64,000 nt of DNA from Aricia agestis (lineage: Eukaryota; Arthropoda; Insecta; Lepidoptera; Lycaenidae), in the NCBI RefSeq assembly GCF_905147365.1, contig NC_056417.1, positions 1,324,501 through 1,388,500 of the forward strand, in the 5' to 3' direction. Positions 41,817 through 53,703 of this stretch are shown here, piece after piece. Numbering within the stretch: position 1 is the stretch's first letter; every line of letters starts with the position of its first letter. The notes under the pieces were generated by a model. That model worked only from the letters and a program-made list of their open reading frames with translations. It was not told where the DNA came from and searched no databases. The translations under genes were made by a program, and so were the position numbers.

Positions 41817-42010
41817 TTTTTTTTTATAAAATAAGGGGGCAAACGGGCCACCTGATGGTAAGCAACTACCGTCGCCCATGGACACTCGCAACATCAGAAG
41901 AGCTGCAGGTGCGTTGCCGGTCTTTTAAGGGGAATACGCTCTTTTCTTGAAGGTTTGCAGGTCGTATAGGTCCGGAAATACTGCTGGTGACAGTTCGTTC
42001 CAGAGTTTTA
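41817..42010 (-). mobile_element. LINE 3' end: ORF2 C-terminus plus the tail shared with the SINEs
   Basis: The minus strand reads RTVKLWNELSPAVFPDLYDL, then QTFKKRAYSP and a TAA, immediately followed by the GGCAACGCACCTGCAGCTCT..CATCAGGTGGCCC block and A-tail found at the 3' end of every SINE of the main family here. LWN-x-L and YDLQTFKKR are typical of the last residues of jockey/CR1-like LINE proteins. Confidence 0.8.
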
Positions 42011-42299
42011 CAGTGCGCGGACTATGTCTTAATTTACCATAATAATTTATTTATTATCTTCGTAGTTAATGACTTAATAGTGTGTGTGTTAATAACTTCA
42101 TCTGTGTATTTGACCAATAAAAGACCAGCCGTCTCCATATCTAATATCTATTGCTTAAAAGAAGCTTATTTAATCGCTATACGCTTATTATTTTTTGTCA
42201 TTAATCATTATTGCCGAATGTTCACTTTAAACAAATAACACGTAGGCACAATTTTATTTGTAGTCGGTTCCAATGATAAATTTCAGCTTACAGTACATC

Positions 42300-42371
42300 G
42301 GGGATATAGCTCAGTGGTAGAGCATTCGACTGCAGATCGAGAGGTCCCCGGTTCAAACCCGGGTGTCCCCT
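42300..42371 (+). tRNA. tRNA-Cys (GCA)
   Basis: 72 bases fold as a full cloverleaf. The acceptor GGGGATA pairs with TGTCCCC (one G-T); D arm GCTC/GAGC; anticodon arm TTCGA/TCGAG (one wobble-type end pair) with loop CTGCAGA, anticodon GCA at 42332-42334; T arm CCCGG/CCCGG..GG with TTCAAAC. A discriminator T is present and no CCA is encoded, as in eukaryotes. No intron. A long T run about 10 bases later serves as the Pol III terminator. Confidence 0.95.
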
Positions 42372-42378
42372 AGCAAAG

Positions 42379-42401
42379 TTTTTTGTTTTTTTTTTTTTCG
42401 T
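42379..42401 (+). terminator. Pol III T-run terminator of tRNA-Cys
   Basis: TTTTTTG followed by a run of more than ten T directly downstream of the tRNA. Confidence 0.7.
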
Positions 42402-43027
42402 TTATTTAATAAATTAAACAATTTTATAATATCAGAAAGAGTGCGTGAGGGAAGGTTAGTTCGCATTTTTATGTGTACGGCATAATTTTGACATTTATTT
42501 TTTGCAATATTATAATAATATTATGAACTTATGTGCATTTGTAGCAGCTTATAAACAGTGCCGTAAATAGCCTTTTTTGCGCCCTGTGCGTGCTTATAGT
42601 ATAACTGCACCCTTGTTTTTTAACTGACTTCCAAAAAAGGAGAAAGTTATATGTTCGGCTGTGGATATTTTTTTCTACATTGGAAAACATCTCTGGGGCA
42701 TAGCGGGAAGTACTTATCGGGAGCAATACGAAAGAATAAGAGTATGCTGGTCTGGCCATTCTTGCGTCCCACCAGAGTCTACGCCCTGTGCCTGGGCACC
42801 GGTGGCATCGCCCGATTTACGGCACTGCTTATAAATACAATAACTATTTAAATATTATAAATACAACATAACTGGTCCCATTTTTCCAAATATAGTGCCA
42901 ATAGTTTATATTTTATTATATTGATTCCGTGGGTGACATAGGCTATTTTTATATTTGTAAGTTGTTTTACAATTTTCTAAACTTACGGGAAAAGAAATCG
43001 TGACAAATAAAGTTAGTCACTTAAGAT

Positions 43028-43462
43028 TAAAAAAATCGACCAAGTACGAGTCGGATCGGAATACCGATATAGAGCGAAAGTAGGAAAAAAATTGTGTTTT
43101 TGTATAGGATTAATTACTTATTTATTTTAATTTTGTTATTAAATATAATCGAGACTAGATATAATCGAGATTACATATTATGTGAAAATTTGAAGTGCCT
43201 ACATGTAGCCATTATGGATTACGAGCCAAAAAGGACAAAAAAAAATCACGTTTGTTGTATGGGAGCCCCCCTTAAATCTTAACTTTATTTTGTTTTTAGT
43301 ATTTGTTGTTATACCGGCAACAGAAATACACAATCTGTGAAAATTTCAGAAGTCTAGCTATAGCGGTTTTTGAGATACAGCCTGCTGACAGACAGACGGA
43401 CAGACAGGCAACGAAGTCTTAGTAATACGGTCCCGTTTTTATTCCTTGGGTACGAAACGATA
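43028..43462 (+). repeat. CAAGTGCGAGTCGGACTCG-type dispersed repeat
   Basis: ATCGACCAAGTACGAGTCGG, TTGTATGGGAGCCCCCCTTA, GTGAAAATTTCAGAAGTCTA and AGATACAGCCTGCTGACAGA, ending near CCTTGGGTACGAAACG. Uninterrupted copy. Confidence 0.8.
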
Positions 43463-43575
43463 AAAATCTTTCTGAGAAATGTTTCGCAATAAAGGAACGC
43501 TGATATATTTTACAAACAAAACATTTATTATCCTGGCCTTAATTTGTCCAACATTAATTATTGAATGAAGAGTAC

Positions 43576-43790
43576 CAGCGGGGCTAAAATCGCTTTGGTC
43601 GCTTTGGAGAATCATATATTGAATCATAATATGATTCATTTTTCTCAAATCGCAAAATGCAAGTCTGCTTGCCATTCATGTCTAGTAATTCGTACTAATT
43701 TGACATTAATTGTCAGTTTGACAGTTTTGACAATTCATTTACTGAATTGATTGAGAGGAATTGCTAAATGTTACCATTTTAGCCCCGCAG
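43576..43790. mobile_element. MITE (GCGGGGCTAAAATGGTC family)
   Basis: CAGCGGGGCTAAAATCGCTT at the left and CCATTTTAGCCCCGCAG at the right; 215 bp. Confidence 0.85.
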
Positions 43791-44496
43791 GGCTGCATAA
43801 ATAGTATGTAAAATTATTACTTATTAGTTATTATCAAAGACTTCTATTTATAGTAGAGGAGGGGAGGGTGGTATTTTTGTAGTCACTCGAGCGTCATGGA
43901 GACCTAGTAGGTTTTGTACATTAGGTAAAGCTGATAAAAAAATAATAAGAGCGTTTTTTTTATTTCAGCGGTGGGTACAGAAACTGCAGCCATTTTAAAG
44001 TTTTGAAAAAGAAAATATATTCAGAAAATTGCTTATTTAGGTAAACTAAAAAATATAATATATTTTAGACAACAAGGACTAAATCATTTAGTTTAGAGCA
44101 AAATAAAATATCTGCGAAGCTTAGTTAAGAAAATATGAATCTTTATTTTTTTTATATTTTAAAATGTCCCTACAGGCTTAAATAACCTTTGAATCGTCAG
44201 TGCTTTATATGGAAGCTTCTTTGGGGTATACTAAACATCTCCTATCTTAATCTGACAGATCCGACGACATTTCAATATTAAATAAAAAAAAAATTCCCAC
44301 CACGTGAGAAATCAGATTTCTATACCATGATAACTAGACACATGTCGGAAGCCTATGCAAACTTAATCTGACACGCTCGAGCTTTTCCCGAAATCCCCTC
44401 TTCCCCTCCCCAACTAGTTAGTTTAAATAAAATTCTTTGCTTATTATGTTACTAGTAGTTTGGCATTTTTGAATGAATTTAAGTACAAGTTGGAAG

Positions 44497-44690
44497 CCGG
44501 CTACATGAAGTTGCAGCAAACGAAATCGTGTCGTCGCGACACTACTGGTTTCTATGGATTTCTATAAATAAGTGTCGCTAGCTTCCTGTCGCAAGCTGCG
44601 GAGGGTATATCATAGAAATACATAGAAACGAGTAGTGTCGCGAGTCTCGACGACACGTCTTCTGCGGTTGCTTCATGTCGCCCGCTGCCA
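44497..44690. mobile_element. Foldback MITE with ~60-bp arms
   Basis: CCGGCTACATGAAGTTGCAG and TCGTGTCGTCGCGACACTAC on the left; AGTAGTGTCGCGAGTCTCGA and GGTTGCTTCATGTCGCCCGC on the right. The inner GTTTCTATG words are also inverted. Confidence 0.75.
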
Positions 44691-45338
44691 ACCGGCACCT
44701 TTGTACGATGTAAAGTTGACAGTATTTTATAAAGGCATGTATTTAAATCAATATCTGTATATTCCCTTTTCTCGATCAAAATATTTGAAAGTTTCACCAA
44801 AAATACTGATTTGCACATTAATTATGCACCCTAAATAATGCGAATTCAGCATACGATTTAAAGTTATTTGCGAAACTGTTTTACTGAACGAATAACTATT
44901 ATTAAAATCGTATATCTAACAATTCCTTAGTTCAACAAACATACTACAACTCTTTAAAGGAAAACCATCACCTAAATTACTTTTAGGAACATCATTTATT
45001 CTAAATAAAACCCAATTTAATCTGTTATGTTCATATAATTAAGAACACATAAAAATCATCAAGTGCTAACTTAACATGGACTAAACTTTGTCACAGTGAA
45101 TGGTAACTCAGTTTATAAACAATAATAATAAACAATCGGCAAAGAGCGAATCGCACAAAGGGTTACCGATATAATTATTGCAAAATAATTAAGCCTCCGG
45201 CTTAGGAATTGCACAACCCCTAGGGGTTGACGAGCTACTAAAGAAAAAAAAACAACTGGCTTCCATTATAAATTATGAGTCGACGGAGCCCCGCTACGCG
45301 GAGCTCCTGCTTCTGGGTGGTTCACAAAAAATAACCAC

Positions 45339-45387
45339 GATGGCTAAGGCGGGAGCTACGCTGCGCTACGCTCCCGCCTTAGCCATC
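45339..45387. repeat. Perfect hairpin, 18-bp arms, GC-rich
   Basis: GATGGCTAAGGCGGGAGC and its complement around a 13-bp loop, itself partly self-complementary. ATGGCTAAGG also starts the element at 6916. Confidence 0.85.
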
Positions 45388-45749
45388 TAACCTAACCCAA
45401 TCAAGTCGTATTGGGCCATGGGCTATTAATTATTTAAGAATCATTAATAAAATTACTAACCCATACAATTACAATATAGTAATAAATTTTGATAATTTTT
45501 CTTAATTTTTGTCAAGAAACCTGGAATTATATAGACTTGGAATGATAAAAACTTTCACTATATCTCATCATAATTACCAAAAATCTTTGTCGCTAACACA
45601 GAAATAGATCAAGATAGGTATATCTGTGGTCGCTAAAGAGTAAAGAGCGAGCGCAAAGGAGTGAGTGCGGCGTTAGACGAGGAGGCCCCAACATGTTTTT
45701 CAGTAAAACAGAGAAACAAAAAGAAAAATAAAGTTAGGCTAAAAATATT

Positions 45750-45782
45750 TTGTACACTAATAAAACATTTATTAGTGTACAA
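45750..45782. repeat. Perfect hairpin, 15-bp arms
   Basis: TTGTACACTAATAAA, ACA, then the exact complement. Confidence 0.85.
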
Positions 45783-47669
45783 CATGAATTTCCACCAAGA
45801 ACCGACAGTACAATCAATTACATACGTAAAAATATTTTAGTTGCACGATTTGTCAATTTGTAGACTTGTTTTGATAACAAATAATAATAGAAATTGATTT
45901 TATTGTGGTGCACCTTTCGATATCGTTTTTAGAAATTCCGTTGTAAGATTGTCCAATTTAGAGTGCAAGTTAGTATTTTTGATAAACAATTTAAATTTTA
46001 GTTTTACAGATAATATATCCGATGTATGAACCATATTTTTGGTGTGAATTCGGTTATAAAGGTCGTCTCGTTTTGTATGATGTTTAAGTTTTTTTTGAAG
46101 GACATGTTCAGTTAATAAATTGTTTTTTTTGATCAGCGTTAGTTTTTCTGGTATGCATTCAGTTAATTAGCGAAGTTAAGGTAGTGTGCTGCAAAATTAT
46201 TCTGATGTGCATTTAATAATATCCCTTTTATAAATTGAACCCTCAGAACAGGAAAATAAGATTGAACCCTATGACTTACGAGGTTGAATTGGCGCGTGGA
46301 TGGTATGATTACTAACTTCGTCTAGGTAAGCTCATAGTGATCTCATTTAATTCACTAGTAAAGATTTAAAGAATACTAGTATTTTTTAATTTACCTATCG
46401 TCGTTATTTCAATTTACCGTACCTTATATTTAGTGCTAACTGTTAGTGTTACAGATAGTAAAAAGCAACAATTTTTCTGAAGTCTAGTCCCCATTCATTT
46501 TATTGGCTCGAATCCATGTTTCCCGTTATTCCAAATATAGTTGACCTTTTTCAGTCGGAAGTTTCCACTGTCAATAAAATGTACGAGCTACATGTAACCT
46601 CCTCACCTGTATGCCTCCCTGGTCCCTGGGGGGCGTTCAATTTCCTTATAGGCACCTGTCAGTGCCCGTTGGTTGCCTGCAGCCTCTGTTTGACGCCTGT
46701 CACCAGTCAATTCGAGAACTGCATGTGCTGCTGTTAGCAGTGTTAGCCTGGTAACAATATTATTAAATTATTGTTAACTATTATAGTGAGACGTGTAACG
46801 TGTAACGTTCTAAATCAACGTTATTAAATCATATTGTTTAAACATAATATTCAATATTATGGAAATATTTATAAAATAATATGTATTAACTACCAACAAT
46901 ACCAATTAATAAAATAATTACTAGGTTCTAGATATTCATACGTAGAGTTTTGTAGAGCTCCGTACCAGGCTTTGAATAAAGATTTTTAAGTTTTTCTGCT
47001 ATAATACAAAAACAAGATACATAATATTATGTAATTGCTGCTCCTAACTTGATTTTAGTACGATGTTAGTGGTAACGATGATGACGTCTACATAAGAAAA
47101 GGCCGTTGCGAGAAATAATAATGATTCAATTTGGTCCCTCCGAACAAGTTATGTGTCCCTGGTATTTTTTGTCTATGATAATGGAGATCATAATTAGCGA
47201 GGATACGACGTTGTATGGACGTGGAACACGATTCGTCACAGACTAAATACAATAGTTAGGCAAAAGGGTGGCAACTGGCAGGATAGAGAGATTCGTCTAT
47301 TGATCTCACTGAGATAAGATGTAAGTACTACGTGCTATAGCCGTCTGGTTCTTTTTCACATGCACACGAATCACGATACACAACGGGCATTAAATTAGAA
47401 AGAAAGAAAGAAATTTAATTTGGTAAAAAGTAATTGTTAAAAGAAGTAATAAAACATTTGAAAACCGTATCTACCAAAATAGTAATTATTAAGTTACATA
47501 TACGTCGAAATCACAGTCCAGATAAGACACATATTTTCGTGTGTGAGTGAAACGGATATGCGATATGTCGATAAATTTTTCTTTTCTCTCTTTTCTGTGA
47601 TCAGATTATAGCGATTCGCCCTTGAATTCGAAACACCTTGAATCGCTCTATACATATATACATTGTGTT

Positions 47670-47885
47670 AGTGTAAACACCGTTATCCTTGAAACCATCA
47701 AATGAGACCGTCACTACTGGGAACTCAAAAAGAAAATCGTCTTCATACCCATACGGATGCCCGGATCGGCAATTTGTATGGGTATGAAGACGGATTTTTT
47801 TCAGTTTCCAGCATTGTTCTCATAGAAAAAGTTGTTCATTTTGACGGGCTCATTTGATGGTTTCAAGGATAACGGTGTTTACACT
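47670..47885. mobile_element. MITE with 37-bp perfect inverted ends
   Basis: AGTGTAAACACCGTTATCCT and the following CCTTGAAACCATCAAATGAG are exactly mirrored at 47849-47885. An inner pair CGTCTTCATACCCATAC / GTATGGGTATGAAGACG also folds. Confidence 0.9.
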
Positions 47886-47889
47886 GTTT

Positions 47890-48710
47890 ACACTAACAGC
47901 TTGTATATTGCTGTAAACTGTATTAAACTTTAAAGTGCGCTGAGAAGATACAAGAAAAAATGTGTTCATGTCAATATCATTCATAACCAATTTATATTTA
48001 TTGTAGAAATCTAGGGTTTTACCCTACTACCCAAAATAGGCGATAGAGTATTATTTTTTTCTACTTGACTTACTTTTATTTCTAGTCTACGTCTAAGGGC
48101 CCTAGAAACACTTCGAGGCGGAAAAATAATGTTATTAATAACAATAATACAGAGTGGGGCGCATTTACAGCGGCCCTAATCTAATGACACTGTGGGTTAA
48201 TACGTGCGCCAGTTAATATTACCTACATAGCTATGTTAACCTGGTACTATACAGGTGAAACATGAACAAAGAGAAATCACCAAAAATGAAATTAACATGA
48301 ATTCACTAGGTCAATGTTCTCACGAAAACCTTTTCTGTTGTCGGAGTCACTTCAGATTTCCCCAATGGAGTGTAATTAATAACCATGATTGTCACCATGT
48401 TTGCCAAGCTGTTTACAGCACACATTCAACGTTGATCGTGGTCAATTAACTTTCGTAATCGCCTGTATTTGTCCATCGTAGCACAGAATAGATAATAGTA
48501 CAAGTACAGAAGTCTCACTGCTTTGATGTTCACAAATGCCGCCGTTTTATGTGCCTACATAATTACTATTAACAACGGACCGCACGCGAGCAGCCGACAT
48601 TGAGCTCTCTGGCGCCGCGCGAAGGTAGACTTTAATCTGACAAGGTGTGGACCTTGTCAGATATTCCGAAAATAGGGTTGTCAAAATCAAATAAGTATAA
48701 ATACCACGCA
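47890..48710. other. Intergenic DNA
   Basis: Only a small hairpin (ATCTGACAAGG / CCTTGTCAGAT, about 48635-48662) stands out. Confidence 0.4.
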
Positions 48711-48712
48711 AG

Positions 48713-49447
48713 GTATATGTCGCAGCCGACTGGTTTAAATAGCCGTTCAATCAAACAGCTAGCCCTTTGACTGAACAACGCCATTCAATCACACGGCTAT
48801 ACGTCGTTTAGCCGACTTGTTGATTACAACGTTCAACACTACAGCTAGACGACGCTTAGCCAACTGGTTTGTTTTTTGTAGAAAAGGAGCCCCCCTTTCC
48901 GGCTGCTACCGCAGCACGCTCGCTGCGCTCGCTCGGCGCCCTCTGTGTTGTGGTCTAAGTTCTAACCTAACCTAACCAACTTTTGGACTTTCTGGATTGT
49001 GTTTGTTTTTGTTTTGACGGGGGGCTGTGCCCCCCGAACCCCCCTTTCGTGGGAGGCTGCGTCCATCCATTTCATAATCCCGTAATTTCTCCTCGAATAT
49101 TTGTTGAAATTTTAATTCACTCGTAGGCGCCTCCACAATTTTTGTCTCTTTAATAACACTTGTAACTTTTATTAGCTACTACTTTCTGTCCGAAAAACAA
49201 CCACAAACACCAACAATCACCTGCTAGTTGACGCCATATTGTAAATAAAACGCACCTAGCGCCGTAGCGGTGCGCGCTGAACTACTTCAATTAGACGGCG
49301 GCTTTTGAATCAGCTTTAGTGTTGAACGTTTTGAGCGACTAAAATATTCAGTATAAAAGCTAGACGTGTGATTGAATGGCGATGTTCAGTCAAAGGGCTA
49401 GCTGTTTGATTGAACGGCTATTTAAACCAGTCGGCTGCGACATATAC
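48713..49447. mobile_element. Non-autonomous DNA transposon with ~65-bp inverted ends
   Basis: GTATATGTCGCAGCCGACTG and onward through CAAACAGCTAGCCCTTTGAC are mirrored exactly at the right end; 735 bp. The middle (about 48895-49075) contains the complement of the AATCCAGAAAGTCCAAAAGT / GGTTAGGTTAGGTTAGAACT block found at 7185-7220. No protein is encoded. Confidence 0.85.
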
Positions 49448-50380
49448 ATACGGAAACTGTTATACCTACTTATTAGGTAAATGAATACCGAACATATAAA
49501 TCAGTTTACACAGACACGACACGTGATTTTCTTTTGATGTAGGTAATTACTAATTAGGTACTTATGGATTATATTATTATGTATAATGTATATGTAGCTA
49601 CCACCTACCACCTATTTTAAATAAGTAAGTATATTTATTATAAATTATAAAACATTTGTGTGTATATTTAATATATTATTGTTATAGTTTTAGGTACCAT
49701 AACAGTAGATATATAATAAATTTGCTATTTTTTTCATTGTCCCAAGTTCCCAACAATCGGCTGCAATGCAGTATTTTTTTTGATAAATTTCAATTAAAAT
49801 ATGACACTGCGTAAGAGGCGCGCGCGTGCGCCACGAGTCAGTTCGCGGCAACCATTGAATCGCCCCGACGTTGGGGAGTCTCGTATGTACTTGTAGCTCG
49901 GCGGCGGAACGGCGGAGTGACACTCCCCTGATCGTAGTCCAACATGGAGAGACCGCATACTAGCCACTCATTTAATTTGATCCTTTCAATTCGGCTTAGA
50001 TCTGCTTTTATCCGGACTCATCCAGTTTTATCCGATTACATCCGCCAACACTGGCGAGGTGTGGAAATACGATGAATGCGGGATAATATATGGAAATACC
50101 CACAAAATGAAACCTAGAATGTCTACCGCATTCACAGTCTTAACAAAACGACCAGTGAAAAATGTATTATACAGTACGGTACGTTCAAAGTTATTTTACC
50201 CTTAAAAGGACCTTTATATCTAAGACGACATAAAAACACTTATAGAGTAATGTAATGTGACTCGACCGATTTTGATAACAAAAAAAGTTCTGAGTTCTGA
50301 TTATAATACAGATACAGGCACGTCACACTAATTTGCAGGCAACTGATTCCATGCTCTGGTCAAAATATTAGTGCTAAAGC
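49448..50380. other. Intergenic DNA
   Basis: No gene seen; a small Helitron-like fragment begins at about 50385. Confidence 0.4.
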
Positions 50381-50384
50381 AAGT

Positions 50385-50480
50385 CTGAATGTTTTTTGTC
50401 TGTCTGTTATCTCTTCACGCTCACACGAACCAATCTTGATGAAATTTAGTAGGGATACTTTGAGACCCGAAAAATAACTC
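50385..50480 (+). mobile_element. Helitron-like fragment
   Basis: TTGTCTGTCTGTTATCTCTT, CACGCTCACACGAACCAATC and GATACTTTGAGACCCG only. Confidence 0.65.
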
Positions 50481-50967
50481 ACTTTATATAACATAAGAAA
50501 AATCACTATACACGCACTTAGCCTATTTTTTTTATTCCAAATAATTTTACCGGCCCTAAAGCCTTCATAAAAATATGGAGAAAACGGCAAATTTTTAACT
50601 GTTACTTACCTGCTTCTTCCACTCATGTGTTCAATTTTATCACGAAAAAAATGTACGAGCACTCATAAACCGTGTATTTACGGCAACATAAATATAGTAT
50701 ATAATGTAAATAGTATAATATAAAACAGAACTTAACATTTCTGAAGTCTCCACAAAGTGTCCGCAATATATCTCCCGTTCTGTGCGGAATCTCCGCCGCC
50801 AGGAAAGAGCAGTATTAGTCATAACATTCTTCACACAGATAAAAGTGTGAAATATTACGTCCCATAGAGCGGACTTCGCGAGAATAGTGTAAAGGGGGTT
50901 TTATGATAAAACTAGGCTTTGTTGGGTTTTTAGATGATATCAATATTATGTTTCTATGCTATGCTGA

Positions 50968-51037
50968 TGGAGAGCAACTGCCGTTGCATATGAACACTGG
51001 CAACAACAGAAGAGTTGTAGGTGTCTTGCCGGTCTAA
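50968..51037 (-). mobile_element. Decayed SINE or LINE tail
   Basis: GATGGAGAGCAACTGCCGTT to GTAGGTGTCTTGCCGGTCT is a diverged copy of the shared 3' block. Confidence 0.6.
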
Positions 51038-51554
51038 GGGCTCTCGCACACGGGCCACCGGCCACAACAACAAAACGACACTAACGGCATATTTCCTGCA
51101 GTTTTCATTCATTTTATATGGACTCGCCGCACACGCTACAATCGTCCAATCGTATTGCTTCTTGTGAGTTGTGGCGGCATTTGTGGCTGTCGCGGGTGCG
51201 ACGCCATTAAATCTCTATTATAGGTACAAATTGACTGATTGTAGTTTTCTCGTTCGTTAGAGACTCAGGGATCGTACATCCAGCAAAAATTAGCAATAAG
51301 CAATGTATGTTTTTGCGATGCGACACCGCAACGCGGTGTTGTGGCCTGGGTATATGTCCTTCCCTATGGTCTACTTTACATGTGTGCCAAAAATCATAAA
51401 AATCATTGGTTCATTTTATACGAGCGTTTAAACAAAAAAAAAAATATTTTCAAAAGAATTTAAGCGTTAAAGCTGATAGCCATACGAAATGTGGCTCGAT
51501 CGGTGCGGACGAATGTGCGAGGCTTCACATCACGTTCGGCGCGTGCGTGCTGAT

Positions 51555-52790
51555 CAGCGTTGCCAGATTTTTTTTGTGCCAAGTCGGGACTTTGGAACTT
51601 TTTGAGTGAAAAAGCGGGATTCTTTAGTTAAAAGTGGCACAAAGTAAAAAAAGGTATCGAATCAAAACTTCTTTGAATTTTTTATCTTTTTATTTGCGTT
51701 AAAATGACGTTTACGTGACAATAGATAGGTAAAGTATATCGCTGCCTTGTTTTTATTAGCATTTTTCTATCTGTGGAAACTTTAAATTGGCCTTCTTGTA
51801 TTGTATAATATTTAAATTCTATGTGTATGTTAGCTGTAAGTTTTCCAAAAATCAATAAAATAAAATAAAAATAAAAGTAGCCAAAGAAATTCCACCCCTC
51901 TACCTCCACTACACTCTTATCTTCATTACGAACCTTTCTTTCTCAGCACGCTGCACGTACGTTCGGGCTTTCCCGAAAAGCGGGACTGAGCCTGTAGGTC
52001 TACTACGAAACCGTTTTGAGACTCAAACAATCGGACGAGAATGCCGCGTCCCGCTCTAACAACGTCATTTCACGTTTGTTACAGTAGGACGCAACATTTT
52101 TGTACGATTGTTTGAGTCTTAGGGAGATCGCAGACGACAGACTTTTTGTGTGATCGAGTCTGTCGCGCCGCAGATCAGCAGCTGATCTGCGGCTCTCGGC
52201 CTCCCTTAAGAGGATTCCACACCGCCGTTTTTCCATACAAACGCTGTCCCCTGTTTCCTCCCTGGATAATGCCGGTAGAGTTATGATTTTTTTCCTGAAT
52301 ATCTATGGCCACTATTAGCATGTCCCTATGTTTTCTTTTTTTTCATAATTTAATTATTAGAAAAGATAAGAACGTCCAAAAACCCAATAAAATGGCCAGA
52401 TTTTCCTCTGTGTTTAAACACCCAGAAAACAAAACTGGCTAGAATATACAAAAAAAATAAAACATAGGAACACAGCTCAAGCCTTGCTTTAATTCTTAAT
52501 GAAAAAATTACTTAAATCGGTTAAGTCAGAAGGAATCAGCGGACAACGAATCGAAGATTTTCTGTTCTTTTATTTGAACTTTTGTCGTGTTGTCTCTATC
52601 GCGCTCTGCGGTGGGAGACTTGAGATTGGTGAGACAGTAATACATTTTCAAATACCTATTTTCAATTTCTCTCGCCCCTGGTGTATCCTCTTAAAACCAT
52701 TTCGTGGTACGGACCCTGTCCCGCACGGGACATTTAATTTTGATGAAAAAATCGGGACGTCCGCCAAAATCGGGACGTCTGGCAACTCTG
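51555..52790. mobile_element. hAT-type MITE with 8-bp duplication, split by another transposon
   Basis: Ends CAGCGTTGCCAGA and TCTGGCAACTCTG, flanked by GTGCTGAT at 51547-51554 and 52791-52798. It is homologous to 34999-35358 (shared CGTACGTTCGGGCTTTCCC and ATCGGGACGTC words). Positions 51996-52714 are an insertion. Confidence 0.85.
51996..52714. mobile_element. Inverted-repeat transposon nested in the hAT MITE
   Basis: The left end AGGTCTACTACGAAACCGTT and right end AACCATTTCGTGGTACGGAC are imperfect inverted repeats. CCTGT flanks both sides (51991-51995, 52715-52719). It contains a perfect 12-bp hairpin CCGCAGATCAGC-A-GCTGATCTGCGG near 52168. No transposase. Confidence 0.7.
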
Positions 52791-52798
52791 GTGCTGAT

Positions 52799-53212
52799 AA
52801 ATGTGCGATCAGTGCAGTGTACATACTAACAATTCGGCGCATCATTTGTCGATGCGACGGCCTATGAAATTTCCAATAACGCGTGCTCCACTAATGAGAG
52901 ACAGAAATAAAAGCGTATCTTCCGTTCAACTGGGTGATACTCCCAGAGGAAAAACCGTGGCTCAATAAAAAAGATTTCCGTTGTTTTTTGTGTGGAAGGA
53001 TATAAAGATGGATGAATTTTTATGAGACCTTATATGTATGGGTTTATTAACCGGACCTAAAAATGTATGGATTAATTTTCCAAATTTCCACCGTCTGTTA
53101 GTGTTAACAGCTTGTTAAAATGTCATCTCTTCTCTTTCATTTATATGAAAATATTTTCATTTATATATAAATATTTATACGAAAAAGGGAACGTGATACT
53201 AATCTTCTATCT
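52799..53212. other. Intergenic DNA
   Basis: No feature recognised. Confidence 0.4.
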
Positions 53213-53447
53213 TCTATATATATAAAACTCAAAGGTGACTGACTGATTGACATAGTGATCTATCAACGCACATCCCAAACCACTTGACGGATCGGGCTGA
53301 AATTTGGCATGCAGATAGATGTTATGACGTAGGCATTCGCTAAGAAAGGATTTTGATAAATTCCAACCCCAAGGGGTTCAAATAGGGGATGAAAGTTTGT
53401 ATATAATAATACTTTTTAACGCGAGCGAAGCCACGGGCAAAAGCTCG
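53213..53447 (+). mobile_element. Helitron-like element, second family
   Basis: TCTATATATATAAAACTCAA, GGTGACTGACTGATTGACAT, ACCCCAAGGGGTTCAAATAG, and an end GCGAGCGAAGCCACGGGCAA followed by AAGCTCG (CTAG mutated). A partial minus copy is at 55045-55150. Confidence 0.75.
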
Positions 53448-53703
53448 TTGGAAAATAAACTTTAACAGTCGTTGGTGAAATTGGGCCTTTAGTTAGTGTG
53501 TTTGTAATTTCTTCACTCTAAAAGGGTTCACTTCTGCAGGAAAAACCACAATTTATTTTTCTTAATAAACAGCAGATAACACCGCGGGCCACAACTAGTT
53601 TATTATTAATATTACCCTAAAAAATTTTTTTTTATGTTCGTAAAATATTTGTTATACGGTCTATAACCATTTTAACTCGAATAATCAATAAATTTCATTA
53701 CAG

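Larger units (their letters stand above)
44700..47660. other. Long AT-rich stretch with few features
   Basis: Apart from hairpins at 45339-45387 and 45750-45782, no transposon ends or genes were recognised. A 73-codon frame at 46516-46737 ends in a Cys-rich stretch (NCMCCC) but has no family resemblance. Confidence 0.4.

Noticed and set aside
46516..46737. 73-codon frame with a Cys-rich end, considered as a secreted peptide
   Set aside because: No signal peptide-like start, no ordered Cys spacing and no flanking gene signals.
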